Source of the DNA: Clostridiales bacterium
GTDB lineage: Bacteria > Bacillota > Clostridia > Christensenellales > Aristaeellaceae
Reading direction: 5' to 3'
Length of the DNA: 33,082 nt
Assembly (NCBI GenBank): GCA_015056415.1
Contig: SVGJ01000028.1
Span: forward strand, 1 to 33,082
Notes under the pieces: model-generated
Told to the model about the DNA's origin: nothing
What the model saw: only the letters and a program-made list of their open reading frames with translations
The model's database searches: none
In this document: positions 1 through 7,155 of the stretch, in pieces
Layout of the letters: each line of letters opens with the position of its first letter
Numbering within the stretch: the first letter of the stretch is position 1
Program-made: the position numbers and the translations under genes

Positions 1-2
1 TG

Positions 3-1103
3 CGGGATCAGGAGCGCTGCCTGCGCCAGGAGATCGACATGAAGCGCGCCGCCTGGACGGAGAAGCAGTCCACCGCCAGGGACGTGGTCACCGAGGAGGA
101 TATCGCCTCCATCGTGGCCAGCTGGACGGGTATCCCGGCCCAGCGCATGACCGAGAGCGAGGCTGAGCGCCTGCTGAAGCTGGAGGAGATCCTCCACGCC
201 CGGGTCATCGGTCAGGAGGAGGCCGTCAGCGCCGTGAGCCGAGCCATCCGACGTGCCCGCGCGGGGCTGAAGGATCCCAAGCGCCCCATTGGCAGCTTCA
301 TCTTCCTGGGCCCCACCGGCGTGGGTAAGACCGAGCTGTGCCGCGCCCTGGGCGAGGCCATGTTCGGTGATGAGGACAGTGTGATCCGCATCGACATGAG
401 CGAGTATATGGAAAAGCACACCACCTCCCGTCTGGTGGGCTCGCCTCCCGGCTATGTGGGCTATGAGGAGGGCGGCCAGCTCACGGAGGCCGTGCGCCGC
501 AAGCCTTACAGCGTGGTGCTGCTGGATGAGGTGGAGAAGGCCCACCCCGAGGTGTTCAACATCCTTCTGCAAATCCTGGAGGACGGCCGCCTGACGGACA
601 ACACCGGCCGGGTGGTGAGCTTCAAGAACACCATTATCGTCATGACCTCCAACGCCGGCGCCCATGCCGTGGGTAGCGGAAGGAGCATGGGCTTCGGCGC
701 CTCCGCCATGACGGATGTGCGCAGCTATGAGATGATGAAGGACACCGTGATGAAGCAGGTCAAGGAGCTGTTCCGGCCGGAATTCATCAATCGCGTGGAT
801 GAACTGATCGTCTTCCACGCCCTGGGCGAGGAACACATCCGCGCCATCGCGGAGCTGATGCTTTCGCAGGTGGCGAGCCGCCTGAAGGAGCGGGACGTGC
901 ATCTCACCTGGGAGGAGGACGCCGCCGCTCAGCTGGCCCGCGAGGGCTACGATGCCAAGTACGGCGCGCGTCCCCTGCGGCGGGTGATTCAACGTACTGT
1001 GGAGGACACCCTCAGCGAGGAGCTCATCGCCGGTCGCATCGCCCTGGGCGACACGGTGAAGCTGGCGCTGCGGGATGGAAAGGTCATCGTGGAAAAAGCA
1101 TGA
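3..1103 (+). CDS. clpC: ClpC-type AAA+ unfoldase, C-terminal part (5' end outside window)
   Basis: This is the C-terminal part of a Clp/Hsp100 unfoldase; the reading frame is open to the left edge, so the start and the N-terminal and first AAA+ domains are missing. The visible part has the end of the middle region (EEDIASIVASWTGIP), then the second AAA+ domain with Walker A GPTGVGKT (about 309-332), Walker B with VVLLDEVEKAHPEV (about 514-555), a sensor stretch IVMTSNAG and the C-terminal D2-small domain ending in GARPLRRVIQRTVED. A GRSMGFG loop sits where ClpP-binding (V/I/M)GF loops lie in ClpC and ClpX, which favours ClpC over ClpB. By family, it feeds unfolded proteins to ClpP in the cytoplasm. 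In clostridia clpC often follows ctsR-mcsAB, which would be off the left edge. Confidence 0.9.
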   Translation, partial: RDQERCLRQEIDMKRAAWTEKQSTARDVVTEEDIASIVASWTGIPAQRMTESEAERLLKLEEILHARVIGQEEAVSAVSRAIRRARAGLKDPKRPIGSFIFLGPTGVGKTELCRALGEAMFGDEDSVIRIDMSEYMEKHTTSRLVGSPPGYVGYEEGGQLTEAVRRKPYSVVLLDEVEKAHPEVFNILLQILEDGRLTDNTGRVVSFKNTIIVMTSNAGAHAVGSGRSMGFGASAMTDVRSYEMMKDTVMKQVKELFRPEFINRVDELIVFHALGEEHIRAIAELMLSQVASRLKERDVHLTWEEDAAAQLAREGYDAKYGARPLRRVIQRTVEDTLSEELIAGRIALGDTVKLALRDGKVIVEKA

Positions 1104-1110
1104 TCTTTGG

Positions 1111-1130
1111 CCCCGTCGGATCCGGCGGGG
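1111..1130 (+). terminator. Possible weak terminator hairpin after clpC
   Basis: CCCCGTCG and CGGCGGGG can pair around a GATC loop with one G-T pair, seven bases after the clpC stop. There is no T-run behind it, so it may be a 3'-end stabiliser rather than a real terminator. Confidence 0.35.
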
Positions 1131-1138
1131 CTGATCAC

Positions 1139-1167
1139 TTGACAATTATATAAACGAGTTATATAAT
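1139..1167 (+). promoter_or_regulatory. Consensus sigma-A promoter of the tetR-flavodoxin operon
   Basis: A perfect -35 TTGACA (1139-1144) and a perfect -10 TATAAT (1162-1167) are separated by exactly 17 bases. Transcription would start near 1174, just before the AAAGGAGGT ribosome site (1178-1186) of the tetR gene. Such a strong core promoter fits a gene held down by a repressor. Confidence 0.85.
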
Positions 1168-1169
1168 TG
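1143..1169. promoter_or_regulatory. Inverted-repeat operator inside the tetR promoter
   Basis: A perfect 11-base inverted repeat has half-site CAATTATATAA at 1143-1153 and its complement at 1159-1169, with a 5-base centre ACGAG. It fills the whole -35/-10 spacer and covers the -10 box. Length and position are those of a TetR-family operator, so the regulator encoded just downstream very likely represses its own operon. Binding is inferred. Confidence 0.8.
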
Positions 1170-1191
1170 GTTTATTCAAAGGAGGTGCCCC

Positions 1192-1752
1192 ATGCCGAAA
1201 CAGAGGATCACCCGGGAAATGGTGGTGGACGCGGCCTTTGCCATCACCCGGCAGGAGGGTATCGCGCAGGTACTGGTGAAGCGTATCGCCCAGGAGCTTG
1301 GCTGCTCCGTGCAGCCCATTTACAGCTACTGCAACAGCATGGATGAACTCCGTGCCGCTGTGGCGGAAAAGGCCGCAGCCCATATGCAGGCATACATGGC
1401 CGCGCATATCGACCCGGCGGATATGTTCCGCTCCACCGGCTATGCCTATGTACGCTACGCCAGGCAGGAGCCGCACCTGTTCCAGTTGTTCCTGCAGCGC
1501 AGGCGGCCCTATATGCGCACGCTGGAGGACCTCTACGGGCGGGACGCGGATCCACAGGTTCCCCAGAGCATCGCCCGTCATCTGAGCATTCCTGTCGAAA
1601 GGGCGAAGGAGCTCCACCTGAACATGCTGGTGTTCACCACGGGCATTGGAGTCATCATGGCCACCGGATCCCGTGAGCTGCCGGAGGAAGAAATGCTGGC
1701 CCGCCTGGAAAGTGCCTGTCAGGCCTTTCTGGGCAGGGCTATGGAGGAATAA
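1192..1752 (+). CDS. TetR/AcrR-family transcriptional repressor
   Basis: A 186-residue TetR-family regulator. The N-terminal helix-turn-helix lies at about residues 9-55, with VLVKRIAQELGCSVQPIYSYCNSMDELR matching the TetR pattern in which the recognition helix ends in a (V)xxxIYxYF-like stretch. The rest is the helical ligand-binding and dimer domain, too variable to name a ligand. The start is set by AAAGGAGGT seven bases upstream. The next gene, a flavodoxin, begins ten bases after the stop with its ribosome site touching the stop codon, so the two are co-transcribed. A perfect palindrome in the promoter suggests autorepression. The inducer may be a redox-active or quinone-like compound, judged only from the flavodoxin partner. 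Confidence 0.9.
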   Translation: MPKQRITREMVVDAAFAITRQEGIAQVLVKRIAQELGCSVQPIYSYCNSMDELRAAVAEKAAAHMQAYMAAHIDPADMFRSTGYAYVRYARQEPHLFQLFLQRRRPYMRTLEDLYGRDADPQVPQSIARHLSIPVERAKELHLNMLVFTTGIGVIMATGSRELPEEEMLARLESACQAFLGRAMEE

Positions 1753-1761
1753 GGAGGATAT

Positions 1762-2274
1762 ATGAAAGCGATCGTCATTTATCAGAGCAAGACTGGTTTT
1801 ACCAAGCGCTACGCGGAGTGGATCGCCGTGGCGCTGGGATGTGAGGCGAAGGCGTGGAAGGATGCGCAATCCATGTCTCTCGCGGACTACGACACGCTGA
1901 TCTACGGCGGATGGTTTCATGCGGGCTCCATCGTCGGGCTGAAGAAGTTCCTGCGCAAGGCAGAGCCCCTGGGTAAGAAACTGGCGGTGTTTGCTGTGGG
2001 CGCGGGTCCCGCGGAAAGCCCGGATATCGAATCCTCTCTGCGGAGAAATTTTACCGGGGAACAGTACAGCCGCATTCCCGCATTCTATATGCCCGGCGGG
2101 CTGAATTACGAAAAGATGGGTGCTGTGGACAAGGCGATGATGGCGGTCTTCCGCGCGATGGTGAAGAAACAGGAGGGCGAAAACAGCCAGATGTATCAGA
2201 TGCTGTGCAAGTCCTATGATCTGGCGGATGAGAAGTACATCGAGCCGCTGGTGGAGGCTTGCCGGGGCATGTGA
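1762..2274 (+). CDS. Flavodoxin-domain protein (HemG/Flavodoxin_5-like)
   Basis: A 170-residue single-domain flavodoxin. The start MKAIVIYQSKTGFTKRYAEWIA has the first beta strand and the FMN phosphate loop (S9-K10-T11-G12-F13-T14); YDTLIYGGWFHAG matches the second flavin-contacting loop. The spacing is like that of the Flavodoxin_5 group, which includes the quinone-linked protoporphyrinogen oxidase HemG, but this is not enough to claim that activity. It has no signal or membrane segment, so it is a cytoplasmic FMN electron carrier or small reductase. AGGAGG at 1752-1757 overlaps the tetR stop, so translation is coupled. The TetR protein upstream probably controls it. Confidence 0.82.
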   Translation: MKAIVIYQSKTGFTKRYAEWIAVALGCEAKAWKDAQSMSLADYDTLIYGGWFHAGSIVGLKKFLRKAEPLGKKLAVFAVGAGPAESPDIESSLRRNFTGEQYSRIPAFYMPGGLNYEKMGAVDKAMMAVFRAMVKKQEGENSQMYQMLCKSYDLADEKYIEPLVEACRGM

Positions 2275-2277
2275 AAA

Positions 2278-2303
2278 GGGGAGAGGCGTTAGCCTCTCTC
2301 CTT
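2278..2303. terminator. Bidirectional terminator between flavodoxin and RHH gene
   Basis: GAGAGGC (2281-2287) and GCCTCTC (2292-2298) form a perfect 7-base stem around GTTA, extended by a G-T and two G-C pairs to 2278 and 2301. On the minus strand the stem is followed by CCTTTTCAC and ends the small RHH gene, whose stop codon abuts it; on the plus strand it ends the flavodoxin operon. Confidence 0.7.
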
Positions 2304-2484
2304 AATGCTCGTCGGGCAAAACGATCTTGCCGTGTGATTCCTCAAACTGACTGACGCATTCGCGGATCAGCTTCAGCAGCATCCAATTCATGGAACGGTC
2401 ATCGTATTTTGCCACATAATCAAACTGACGCAGCAGATTTTCATCGATGCGAAGGGACAGATGCTTTTCGTTCTTTTTCATCAT
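2302..2484 (-). CDS. Small ribbon-helix-helix (Arc-like) DNA-binding protein
   Basis: A 60-residue protein with the ribbon-helix-helix pattern: a beta strand (KHLSLRID), then ENLLRQFDYVAKYDDRSMNWMLLKLIRECVSQFEE, in which D-x-R-S-M-N between two helices matches the Arc/MetJ fold, where S and N cap the second helix. Start: GTG at 2490 is possible, but ATG at 2484 (followed by a second ATG) is better placed behind GGGGTGG. It is divergent from a SLOG-domain gene; the shared upstream region has four GGTTCA/TGAACC half-sites, a likely binding array for this dimeric protein. It resembles antitoxin or plasmid-type repressors, but there is no adjacent toxin gene. Confidence 0.75.
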   Translation of the reverse strand: MMKKNEKHLSLRIDENLLRQFDYVAKYDDRSMNWMLLKLIRECVSQFEESHGKIVLPDEH

Positions 2485-2494
2485 TACCACCCCG

Positions 2495-2569
2495 TTTGAA
2501 CCTATTATGGCTTTATTTTAGGTTCATGATGTGGTACAATGGAGAAAATGAACCTGCGATGGGTTCAAA
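2495..2569. promoter_or_regulatory. Divergent control region with four GGTTCA half-sites
   Basis: The 6-base word TGAACC or its complement GGTTCA occurs four times in alternating orientation: TGAACC 2497-2502, GGTTCA 2521-2526, TGAACC 2549-2554, GGTTCA 2562-2567. The outermost sites extend to TTTGAACC and GGTTCAAA. A possible plus-strand -10, TACAAT, lies at 2535-2540, between the two arrays. This is inferred to be the operator region of the RHH protein, controlling both itself and the SLOG gene. Confidence 0.55.
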
Positions 2570-2588
2570 TAATGTGGGAGGAACTGCT

Positions 2589-2939
2589 GTGCGTGTTGCG
2601 GTAATAGGGTCGAGGAGCTTGTGCGTGCCGGATCTGGCAGCTTATCTTCCGGCGGATACGACGGTTATCATTTCAGGCGGGGCAAAGGGGATCGATATGT
2701 CCGCACGGGAATTCGCCATGGACCACGGGATCGAACTGATCGAGTTTTATCCCAAATATGTAAAGTATGGAAGAGCGGCTCCTTTGTATCGCAATATGCA
2801 GATCATTGAATCGGCCGATTGTGTTTACGCGTTTTGGGACGGAAAATCCCGCGGGACGGCATTCACCGTACAAAAATGCAAAGAATCAGGGAAACCATGC
2901 CAAGTACATATGATGAAAAACAATCCCGGAGAGGCATGA
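2589..2939 (+). CDS. SLOG-family (DUF2493/YspA-like, DprA-type Rossmann) protein
   Basis: A 116-residue protein of one SLOG domain. MRVAVIGSRSL is the first strand and nucleotide loop, ISGGAKGIDMSAREFA is the second loop with the GG-x-x-G-x-D/A signature, and the end has YGRAAPLYRNMQIIESADCVYAFWDGKSRGTAFT, typical of DUF2493 proteins. SLOG proteins are related to LOG, DprA and the TIR-linked nucleotide sensors, and many are thought to bind or process small nucleotides; the exact role of this group is not established. The GTG start at 2589 is chosen because GGGAGGA lies just upstream and the domain begins there; longer in-frame starts run back through the divergent RHH gene. A strong hairpin follows. 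Confidence 0.75.
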   Translation: MRVAVIGSRSLCVPDLAAYLPADTTVIISGGAKGIDMSAREFAMDHGIELIEFYPKYVKYGRAAPLYRNMQIIESADCVYAFWDGKSRGTAFTVQKCKESGKPCQVHMMKNNPGEA

Positions 2940-2961
2940 GCGCCTCTCCGGGATGATTTTA
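2923..2961 (+). terminator. Strong terminator after the SLOG gene
   Basis: TCCCGGAGAGGC (2924-2935) pairs perfectly with its complement at 2942-2953 around a 6-base loop that holds most of the TGA stop codon; an A-T pair extends it by one. TGATTTTATT follows. It also faces the end of the htrA gene and could act in both directions. Confidence 0.8.
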
Positions 2962-2966
2962 TTGAC

Positions 2967-4301
2967 TTACTGCTTCACTTCATCCACCACGGCCAGGGAG
3001 ACCTCCAGGTCCACATACTCGCCGTCGGGGACGTCGTCGGGGTCGATGGAATCCTGATCCATCAGGTCGGCCAGGCCGGCCACACGGTAGACCTTCACCT
3101 TCAGCACGTCGCCGGCGGACTTGCTGCGGATGATGGCATTCATCTCGTCAGAGGTGGTGACGATGGTGTCGTTCACATCCACGATGATGTCGCCTGCCTG
3201 CATACCGGCCTTCTCGGCGGGGGAGCCTGCTTCCACTTCGCTGACGTACACGCCCTTGGGCAGGACGCCGTTGAGCACCAGGGTGCTGCTCTGGTTGATG
3301 TTCGCCACGCTGACGCCCATGCGGGGCTTGCCGATGAGGCTGGTGTTGCTGCTCTGGGCAGCGGAGGCGGTCTTGCTGACGTTCTCGGTCAGGCCGTTTT
3401 CAAGCACATCCATGATGATGGGCTTGGCAGCGTTGATCGGGATGCACATGCCGATGCCTTCGACGGTGCTGCCGCTGTAGGCGGAGCCGGTGTACTTCAG
3501 GGTGGGGATACCCATCAGTTCGCCTGTGACAGAGAACATACCGCCGCCGGAATTGCCGGCGTTGATGGCCGCGTCGGTCTGGATCATGGTGTTGGTGATG
3601 GTCTCGCGGCGGCCATATTTATCATAGGTGGTGGAGGAAACGGCGCGGTCCAGGGCGGAAACGATGCCCACCGTCACCGTGCCGGTGAACTGTTCGCTCA
3701 GGGGATTGCCGATGCAGATGGCCCAGTCGCCCACCAGCAGGGAATCGCTGTCGCCCAGCTTCACGGGGGGCAGCTTCAGGTCAGGGGCATAGATCACGGC
3801 CACGTCCAGATTCTCGTCATAGGCCACGAGGGTGGAGGCGTAGGTGGTGGCTTCCTCCTTGCCGGGCTCCATCACGGAGATTTCCAGGCGGGTGGCGTCC
3901 TCCACCACGTGGAAGTTGGTCAGCACATAGCCTTCGCCCACCACCACGCCGGAGCCGGTGCCGGCCAGAACCTCCTGCACCTGCTCCTCAAGGCCGCGGT
4001 TGTTGCCATAGCCATTTCCGTAGCCGCCGCCAAAGCCGCCGAAGCCGCCAAAGCCGCCGAAATCGCCAAAGAAATCATCAAGGCTGTAGGAATTGCGGTT
4101 GGAATAGCGGACGGTCTGATAGTTGTTCACGCCCACCACGCTGCCGCGCACCTCGGCAATGGCGGCGGTAAAGGGGCTGGTGACCACGGTGGTCACGGTG
4201 TTTTCGGCCTGGGCCACGGGATCGCCGGCCAGGGTTACGGCGGAGCCGATCATCATGCAGACCAGCGCGAGGGCAACATATCCAAGCAAACGCTTTTTCA
4301 T
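2967..4301 (-). CDS. HtrA/DegP-like membrane-anchored serine protease with PDZ domain
   Basis: A 444-residue HtrA-family protease. Residues 5-26 (LLGYVALALVCMMIGSAVTLAG) are an N-terminal membrane anchor, so the protease domain is outside the cell. A Gly/Phe-rich linker of repeated FGG units follows (about 79-100). The chymotrypsin-like domain has the catalytic triad H131 (TNFHVVED), D166 (ENLDVAVI) and S251 (NAGNSGGGMF; most HtrA have GNSGGP). One PDZ domain lies at about 325-408. The ATG at 4301 is chosen over upstream codons because AAAGGAGGT sits ten bases before it and the signal anchor starts there. The family degrades or refolds damaged exported proteins. Its place below a WalRK-like system recalls YycK/HtrC of the Bacillus wal operon. 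It has its own promoter with direct repeats. Confidence 0.9.
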   Translation of the reverse strand: MKKRLLGYVALALVCMMIGSAVTLAGDPVAQAENTVTTVVTSPFTAAIAEVRGSVVGVNNYQTVRYSNRNSYSLDDFFGDFGGFGGFGGFGGGYGNGYGNNRGLEEQVQEVLAGTGSGVVVGEGYVLTNFHVVEDATRLEISVMEPGKEEATTYASTLVAYDENLDVAVIYAPDLKLPPVKLGDSDSLLVGDWAICIGNPLSEQFTGTVTVGIVSALDRAVSSTTYDKYGRRETITNTMIQTDAAINAGNSGGGMFSVTGELMGIPTLKYTGSAYSGSTVEGIGMCIPINAAKPIIMDVLENGLTENVSKTASAAQSSNTSLIGKPRMGVSVANINQSSTLVLNGVLPKGVYVSEVEAGSPAEKAGMQAGDIIVDVNDTIVTTSDEMNAIIRSKSAGDVLKVKVYRVAGLADLMDQDSIDPDDVPDGEYVDLEVSLAVVDEVKQ

Positions 4302-4334
4302 CAAAACATAACCTCCTTTTGTGGTTGTGAGACA

Positions 4335-4399
4335 AGTATACGGCATGATTTTGTCCCTGTTATGAACGGTTTATGAACAGTTTTCGCAATTTCATGAAC
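4335..4399 (-). promoter_or_regulatory. htrA promoter with direct repeats for a response regulator
   Basis: On the minus strand a -10 TATACT (plus 4335-4340) has only a weak -35 at 17 bases (ATAACA, 4358-4363). Overlapping and upstream of it are two exact copies of GTTCATAA, at 4360-4367 and 4371-4378, spaced 11 bases start to start, and a third, GTTCATGA, at 4392-4399. An 11-base direct repeat over a poor -35 is the usual layout for activation by an OmpR-type regulator; the WalR box has the same period. Regulation by the nearby WalR-like protein is inferred. Confidence 0.55.
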
Positions 4400-5618
4400 A
4401 TTCCATGGGATAAAGCAGCCTGAGCGGCAGGCCGAGGAGGACTCCGGCGATCAGGCAGAAGGCCGCGGAGATGAGCTCCGGCTGAAAGATCAGCCACGTA
4501 AGGGCCGCCAGGGCTGCGGCGCAGGGCAGGGTGATACGCCAGCTGCGCGGGACTGTACCCACGCAGGCGGCCGAGGCGATCAGCGCAAGCATCAGGCCGG
4601 AGGATTCCGGCGCGGCGTATCGCATGAAGCAGCCGATAGCCACGGGCCACATAAGCGCCCAGACCAGCGCGGCGATGTGCCGCAGGCTCAGCTTTGGGGT
4701 GAACGGCGCGTTCACGATGGGCAGCAGCAGTAGCCCTGCCACGGGAACCAGCCAGGCCGGAACCTGCCACACCAGCCCCGCAAAGCCAAGGATCAGCTGG
4801 GCCGTCAGCAGCCGCACCAGCTGCCGGAGCTCAACGCGGGAGCGGGTGAAGCCCTCGGCGAGCCGGTCCATCCAGTCCGGGCTGTCGGCGGTGAAGCAGT
4901 TCATGCCTTCGGGCTGGGAAGAAATACGCAGCGCGGCGGGAGGAGCCTCGGTAAGACCGACGGACAGCCTCCAGCGGGGCGGTAGCAGCGCTTCCACCAC
5001 GGATGGATCCATGGCCGGGGCGGTGATCTGCAGCGATCCCAGATAGGTCATGGGGCCGGGGCAGCCGTTTTCCACCGGCGCCATGGCAAGGCCGTACAGC
5101 CCTTCGCCCCGGGGGATCCGCTCGGCGTCCTGAGGCGTTTTCACGCGTTCCTCCTGTTCCCATACATAGGCGCAGGCTGCAAGCAGCGCGACGGGCTCGC
5201 CCAGGAAGTATGCCCGCTGGCCGTTGCCGTCGCGGACGATGTAGCCCCGCAGGCCGTTTTGCTCCACGGCTTGCAGGATGGGACACCGGGCAAGGAATTT
5301 TTCAGGGGTGAAGCCCAGGGGCTTCACAGCGGCCAGGATGGCGGCCTGGTCGGCGCCTCCGGCCAGGGAGTGTGTGACCGTGGCAGCCGAGGCCCACAGC
5401 AGCGCGCCGGATTGCAGCCGGGGCTGCGCAGTGGCTTCAAAGGGCAGGTGCGCGGCGGTCATGCGGCGGGGCTCCACCAGCAGCGTACTGTCGATGGCGG
5501 CGTGGTCCAGGGAGAACAGGGGCAGGCGCAGCCGCCACGGATGCCCCCAGCGCCGTGAAAGCATCAGCAGCGCGATCAGGGGAGGGATCAGGCATAAGAT
5601 CATGTGCATGGCAGTCAC
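4392..5618 (-). CDS. Membrane protein resembling a truncated, degenerate P-type ATPase
   Basis: A 408-residue protein with no confident family name. A membrane segment at 6-20 is followed at D43 by DSTLLVEPRRMT. D, T(+2), M(+10) and T(+11) fall exactly where a P-type ATPase has DKTGTLTxxxMT, but KTGT is lost. The soluble middle runs like an N domain, then MTYLGSLQITAPAMDPSVVEAL resembles the LG-x3-I-x-D-P-P-R hinge. The TGD and GDGxND motifs are absent. LAEGFTRSRVELRQLVRLL resembles the stalk before TM5, and about five or six helices follow. It would thus be a pseudo-enzyme starting at TM4, unable to pump. GTG at 5618 overlaps the previous stop (GTGA); ATG at 5609 is an alternative start. The P-type link is my pattern match, not a search result. 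Confidence 0.5.
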   Translation of the reverse strand: MTAMHMILCLIPPLIALLMLSRRWGHPWRLRLPLFSLDHAAIDSTLLVEPRRMTAAHLPFEATAQPRLQSGALLWASAATVTHSLAGGADQAAILAAVKPLGFTPEKFLARCPILQAVEQNGLRGYIVRDGNGQRAYFLGEPVALLAACAYVWEQEERVKTPQDAERIPRGEGLYGLAMAPVENGCPGPMTYLGSLQITAPAMDPSVVEALLPPRWRLSVGLTEAPPAALRISSQPEGMNCFTADSPDWMDRLAEGFTRSRVELRQLVRLLTAQLILGFAGLVWQVPAWLVPVAGLLLLPIVNAPFTPKLSLRHIAALVWALMWPVAIGCFMRYAAPESSGLMLALIASAACVGTVPRSWRITLPCAAALAALTWLIFQPELISAAFCLIAGVLLGLPLRLLYPMECS

Positions 5619-7153
5619 CCCAGCGGCTTGTCGATCAGGCTGGGATTCACAAGGAACTCCCCGGCCCAGTACAGGGTACCGCCCAGCTCCTCCAGCATTT
5701 CACCGTTGAAGAAGAAGCGTACCCGGGTGGCGCCTATGGCCTCGCCCAGGGTATTCACCATGCCGTAGCAGGCGATCTGCTCCCAGGAGGTGGCCTGGGT
5801 GCGGATCATTTCGGCGCAGCGCGCGGAAAGATTCACCAGCAGCGTATCGCCTTCCAGAGAAATGCCAAGCACGTCGTCTGCCGTCAATTCTTCGGGCAGC
5901 ACGGGCTCATAGCCTGCGTCCAGCTCCTGCTGGGTGGGGCCGGCCATGAGCTCGGCCAGCAGCATTCGGGGGCTGTGGGCCTGCTGATAGGGCAGGGCGC
6001 GCAGCACCTCCTTCAGCCGGTTGCCCGAGGAGAAGCACAGCGTGACCTGATCCATCAGGTAGGGGGCGAATTGCTGGCGCAGCAGCAATCCGTTCTGGAA
6101 GATCAGGTTGCCATGGGCAGCGCTGTACAGGCTGGTGAGCGGCGTGCCGCCGATGTACATCCGCACCGAGGAGACCGAGGGGATGAAGCTGGTCAGCGTA
6201 TAGGTCAGGGCGCTGATGAAGCAGGGCATATCCACCTGCGCCTGGCGCAGGGTGTTCTCCAGCCCGGCATGGAAATAGACGCTCAGCATCCGGCCGCCGT
6301 CGTCCAGCTCAGTGGTCTGGGGCGGGGCGGACATCAGGGCGGAAAGGTCGGGCATGGCGCTGGCGCCGGAGAGATACTGCGCGCCGCCGGAAAGGGCAGC
6401 GACGAGCCCGGAGGCCAGCTGATCCGGCGATTGGCCGGCGAAGGTCAGGTTGCGGGTCTCGGCGGCGATGCCGGAGCCGTCCGCCAGGGGGAAATACAGC
6501 GTGGCCACGGCGGATACGGGGGTATCGGCGGGGTTCTCGCCCAGGGGCGCGCGGCGGGCAGTCATCTGCTCCCAGAGCACGGTGAGCTCCTCGCCGGGGT
6601 GGATCGTCTGGCTGCCCAGGGGCAGGCTGCCGGTGATGTCCATGCCGATGGCCTGGTCAGCCACGAGAAAATTGACATACTGCACATCCTCGATCTCACA
6701 CAGGGTGGCGGTGATGGCGGCGCAGACCCGGTACAGCTCCTCCTGCTCCAGCTGCAGGGCGGTGGCGGCCAGGTTGACCGTGCACACCCCGCAGGAGATC
6801 TCCACGCTCTGGGCGCCGAACAGGCTCAGACTCACGCCGTTGCCCAGCGCCTGGGTCTGCTGGGTGGCGCCCCTGGTCATCAGCGCCTGCACGATGGCTT
6901 TGGCGTTGTGCTGGCCGTGGTTCAGGGGCAGGGTGACGTAATCGGTCAGCAGCCGCTGGCCGTCCAGGCTGGGCAGGTACAGCGGCACGGAGGCGGAGTG
7001 GATCAGGCTTTCATCGCCGGTGGGGGCGGCGTATCCGGCCTGCGCGGGGGGTAGCGTGGGCGCGGCGGGCGTGCCGGTCTCGCTGCGATGGCAGCTGGTG
7101 AGGCTCAGCGCGCAGGCCAGGGCCAGCAGCAGGCAAAGGATCCGTTTGTTCAT
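5615..7153 (-). CDS. Lipoprotein with two GerMN-like domains (GerM/LpqB-like)
   Basis: A 512-residue lipoprotein. MNKRILCLLLALACALSLTSC ends in the lipobox LTSC with the lipidated Cys at 21. Two GerMN-like regions are visible: an N-terminal one (about 55-180) and a C-terminal one (about 375-505, with LLAELMAGPTQQ and later GISLEGDTLLVNLSARCAEM), joined by a middle segment that may be a third relative. Start: ATG at 7159 overlaps the upstream stop, but GGAGG (7161-7165) is only one base from it, while ATG at 7153 has a normal 7-base gap, so 7153 is preferred. GerMN proteins include GerM (sporulation and cell wall) and LpqB, which partners MtrAB in Actinobacteria. It lies on the outer membrane face next to a WalK-like kinase, suggesting signal modulation. 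Confidence 0.75.
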   Translation of the reverse strand: MNKRILCLLLALACALSLTSCHRSETGTPAAPTLPPAQAGYAAPTGDESLIHSASVPLYLPSLDGQRLLTDYVTLPLNHGQHNAKAIVQALMTRGATQQTQALGNGVSLSLFGAQSVEISCGVCTVNLAATALQLEQEELYRVCAAITATLCEIEDVQYVNFLVADQAIGMDITGSLPLGSQTIHPGEELTVLWEQMTARRAPLGENPADTPVSAVATLYFPLADGSGIAAETRNLTFAGQSPDQLASGLVAALSGGAQYLSGASAMPDLSALMSAPPQTTELDDGGRMLSVYFHAGLENTLRQAQVDMPCFISALTYTLTSFIPSVSSVRMYIGGTPLTSLYSAAHGNLIFQNGLLLRQQFAPYLMDQVTLCFSSGNRLKEVLRALPYQQAHSPRMLLAELMAGPTQQELDAGYEPVLPEELTADDVLGISLEGDTLLVNLSARCAEMIRTQATSWEQIACYGMVNTLGEAIGATRVRFFFNGEMLEELGGTLYWAGEFLVNPSLIDKPLG

Positions 7154-7155
7154 AT

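Noticed and set aside
2409-2588. 60-codon N-terminal extension of the SLOG gene
   Set aside because: It runs back over the divergent RHH gene and its operator; the SLOG fold and ribosome site place the start at GTG 2589.
5555-7054. Long plus-strand open frame of about 500 codons opposite the GerMN lipoprotein gene
   Set aside because: Composition is Gly/Gln/His/Ala-rich shadow sequence with no ribosome site or family motif; the minus-strand gene has a lipobox, a ribosome site and coupled neighbours.
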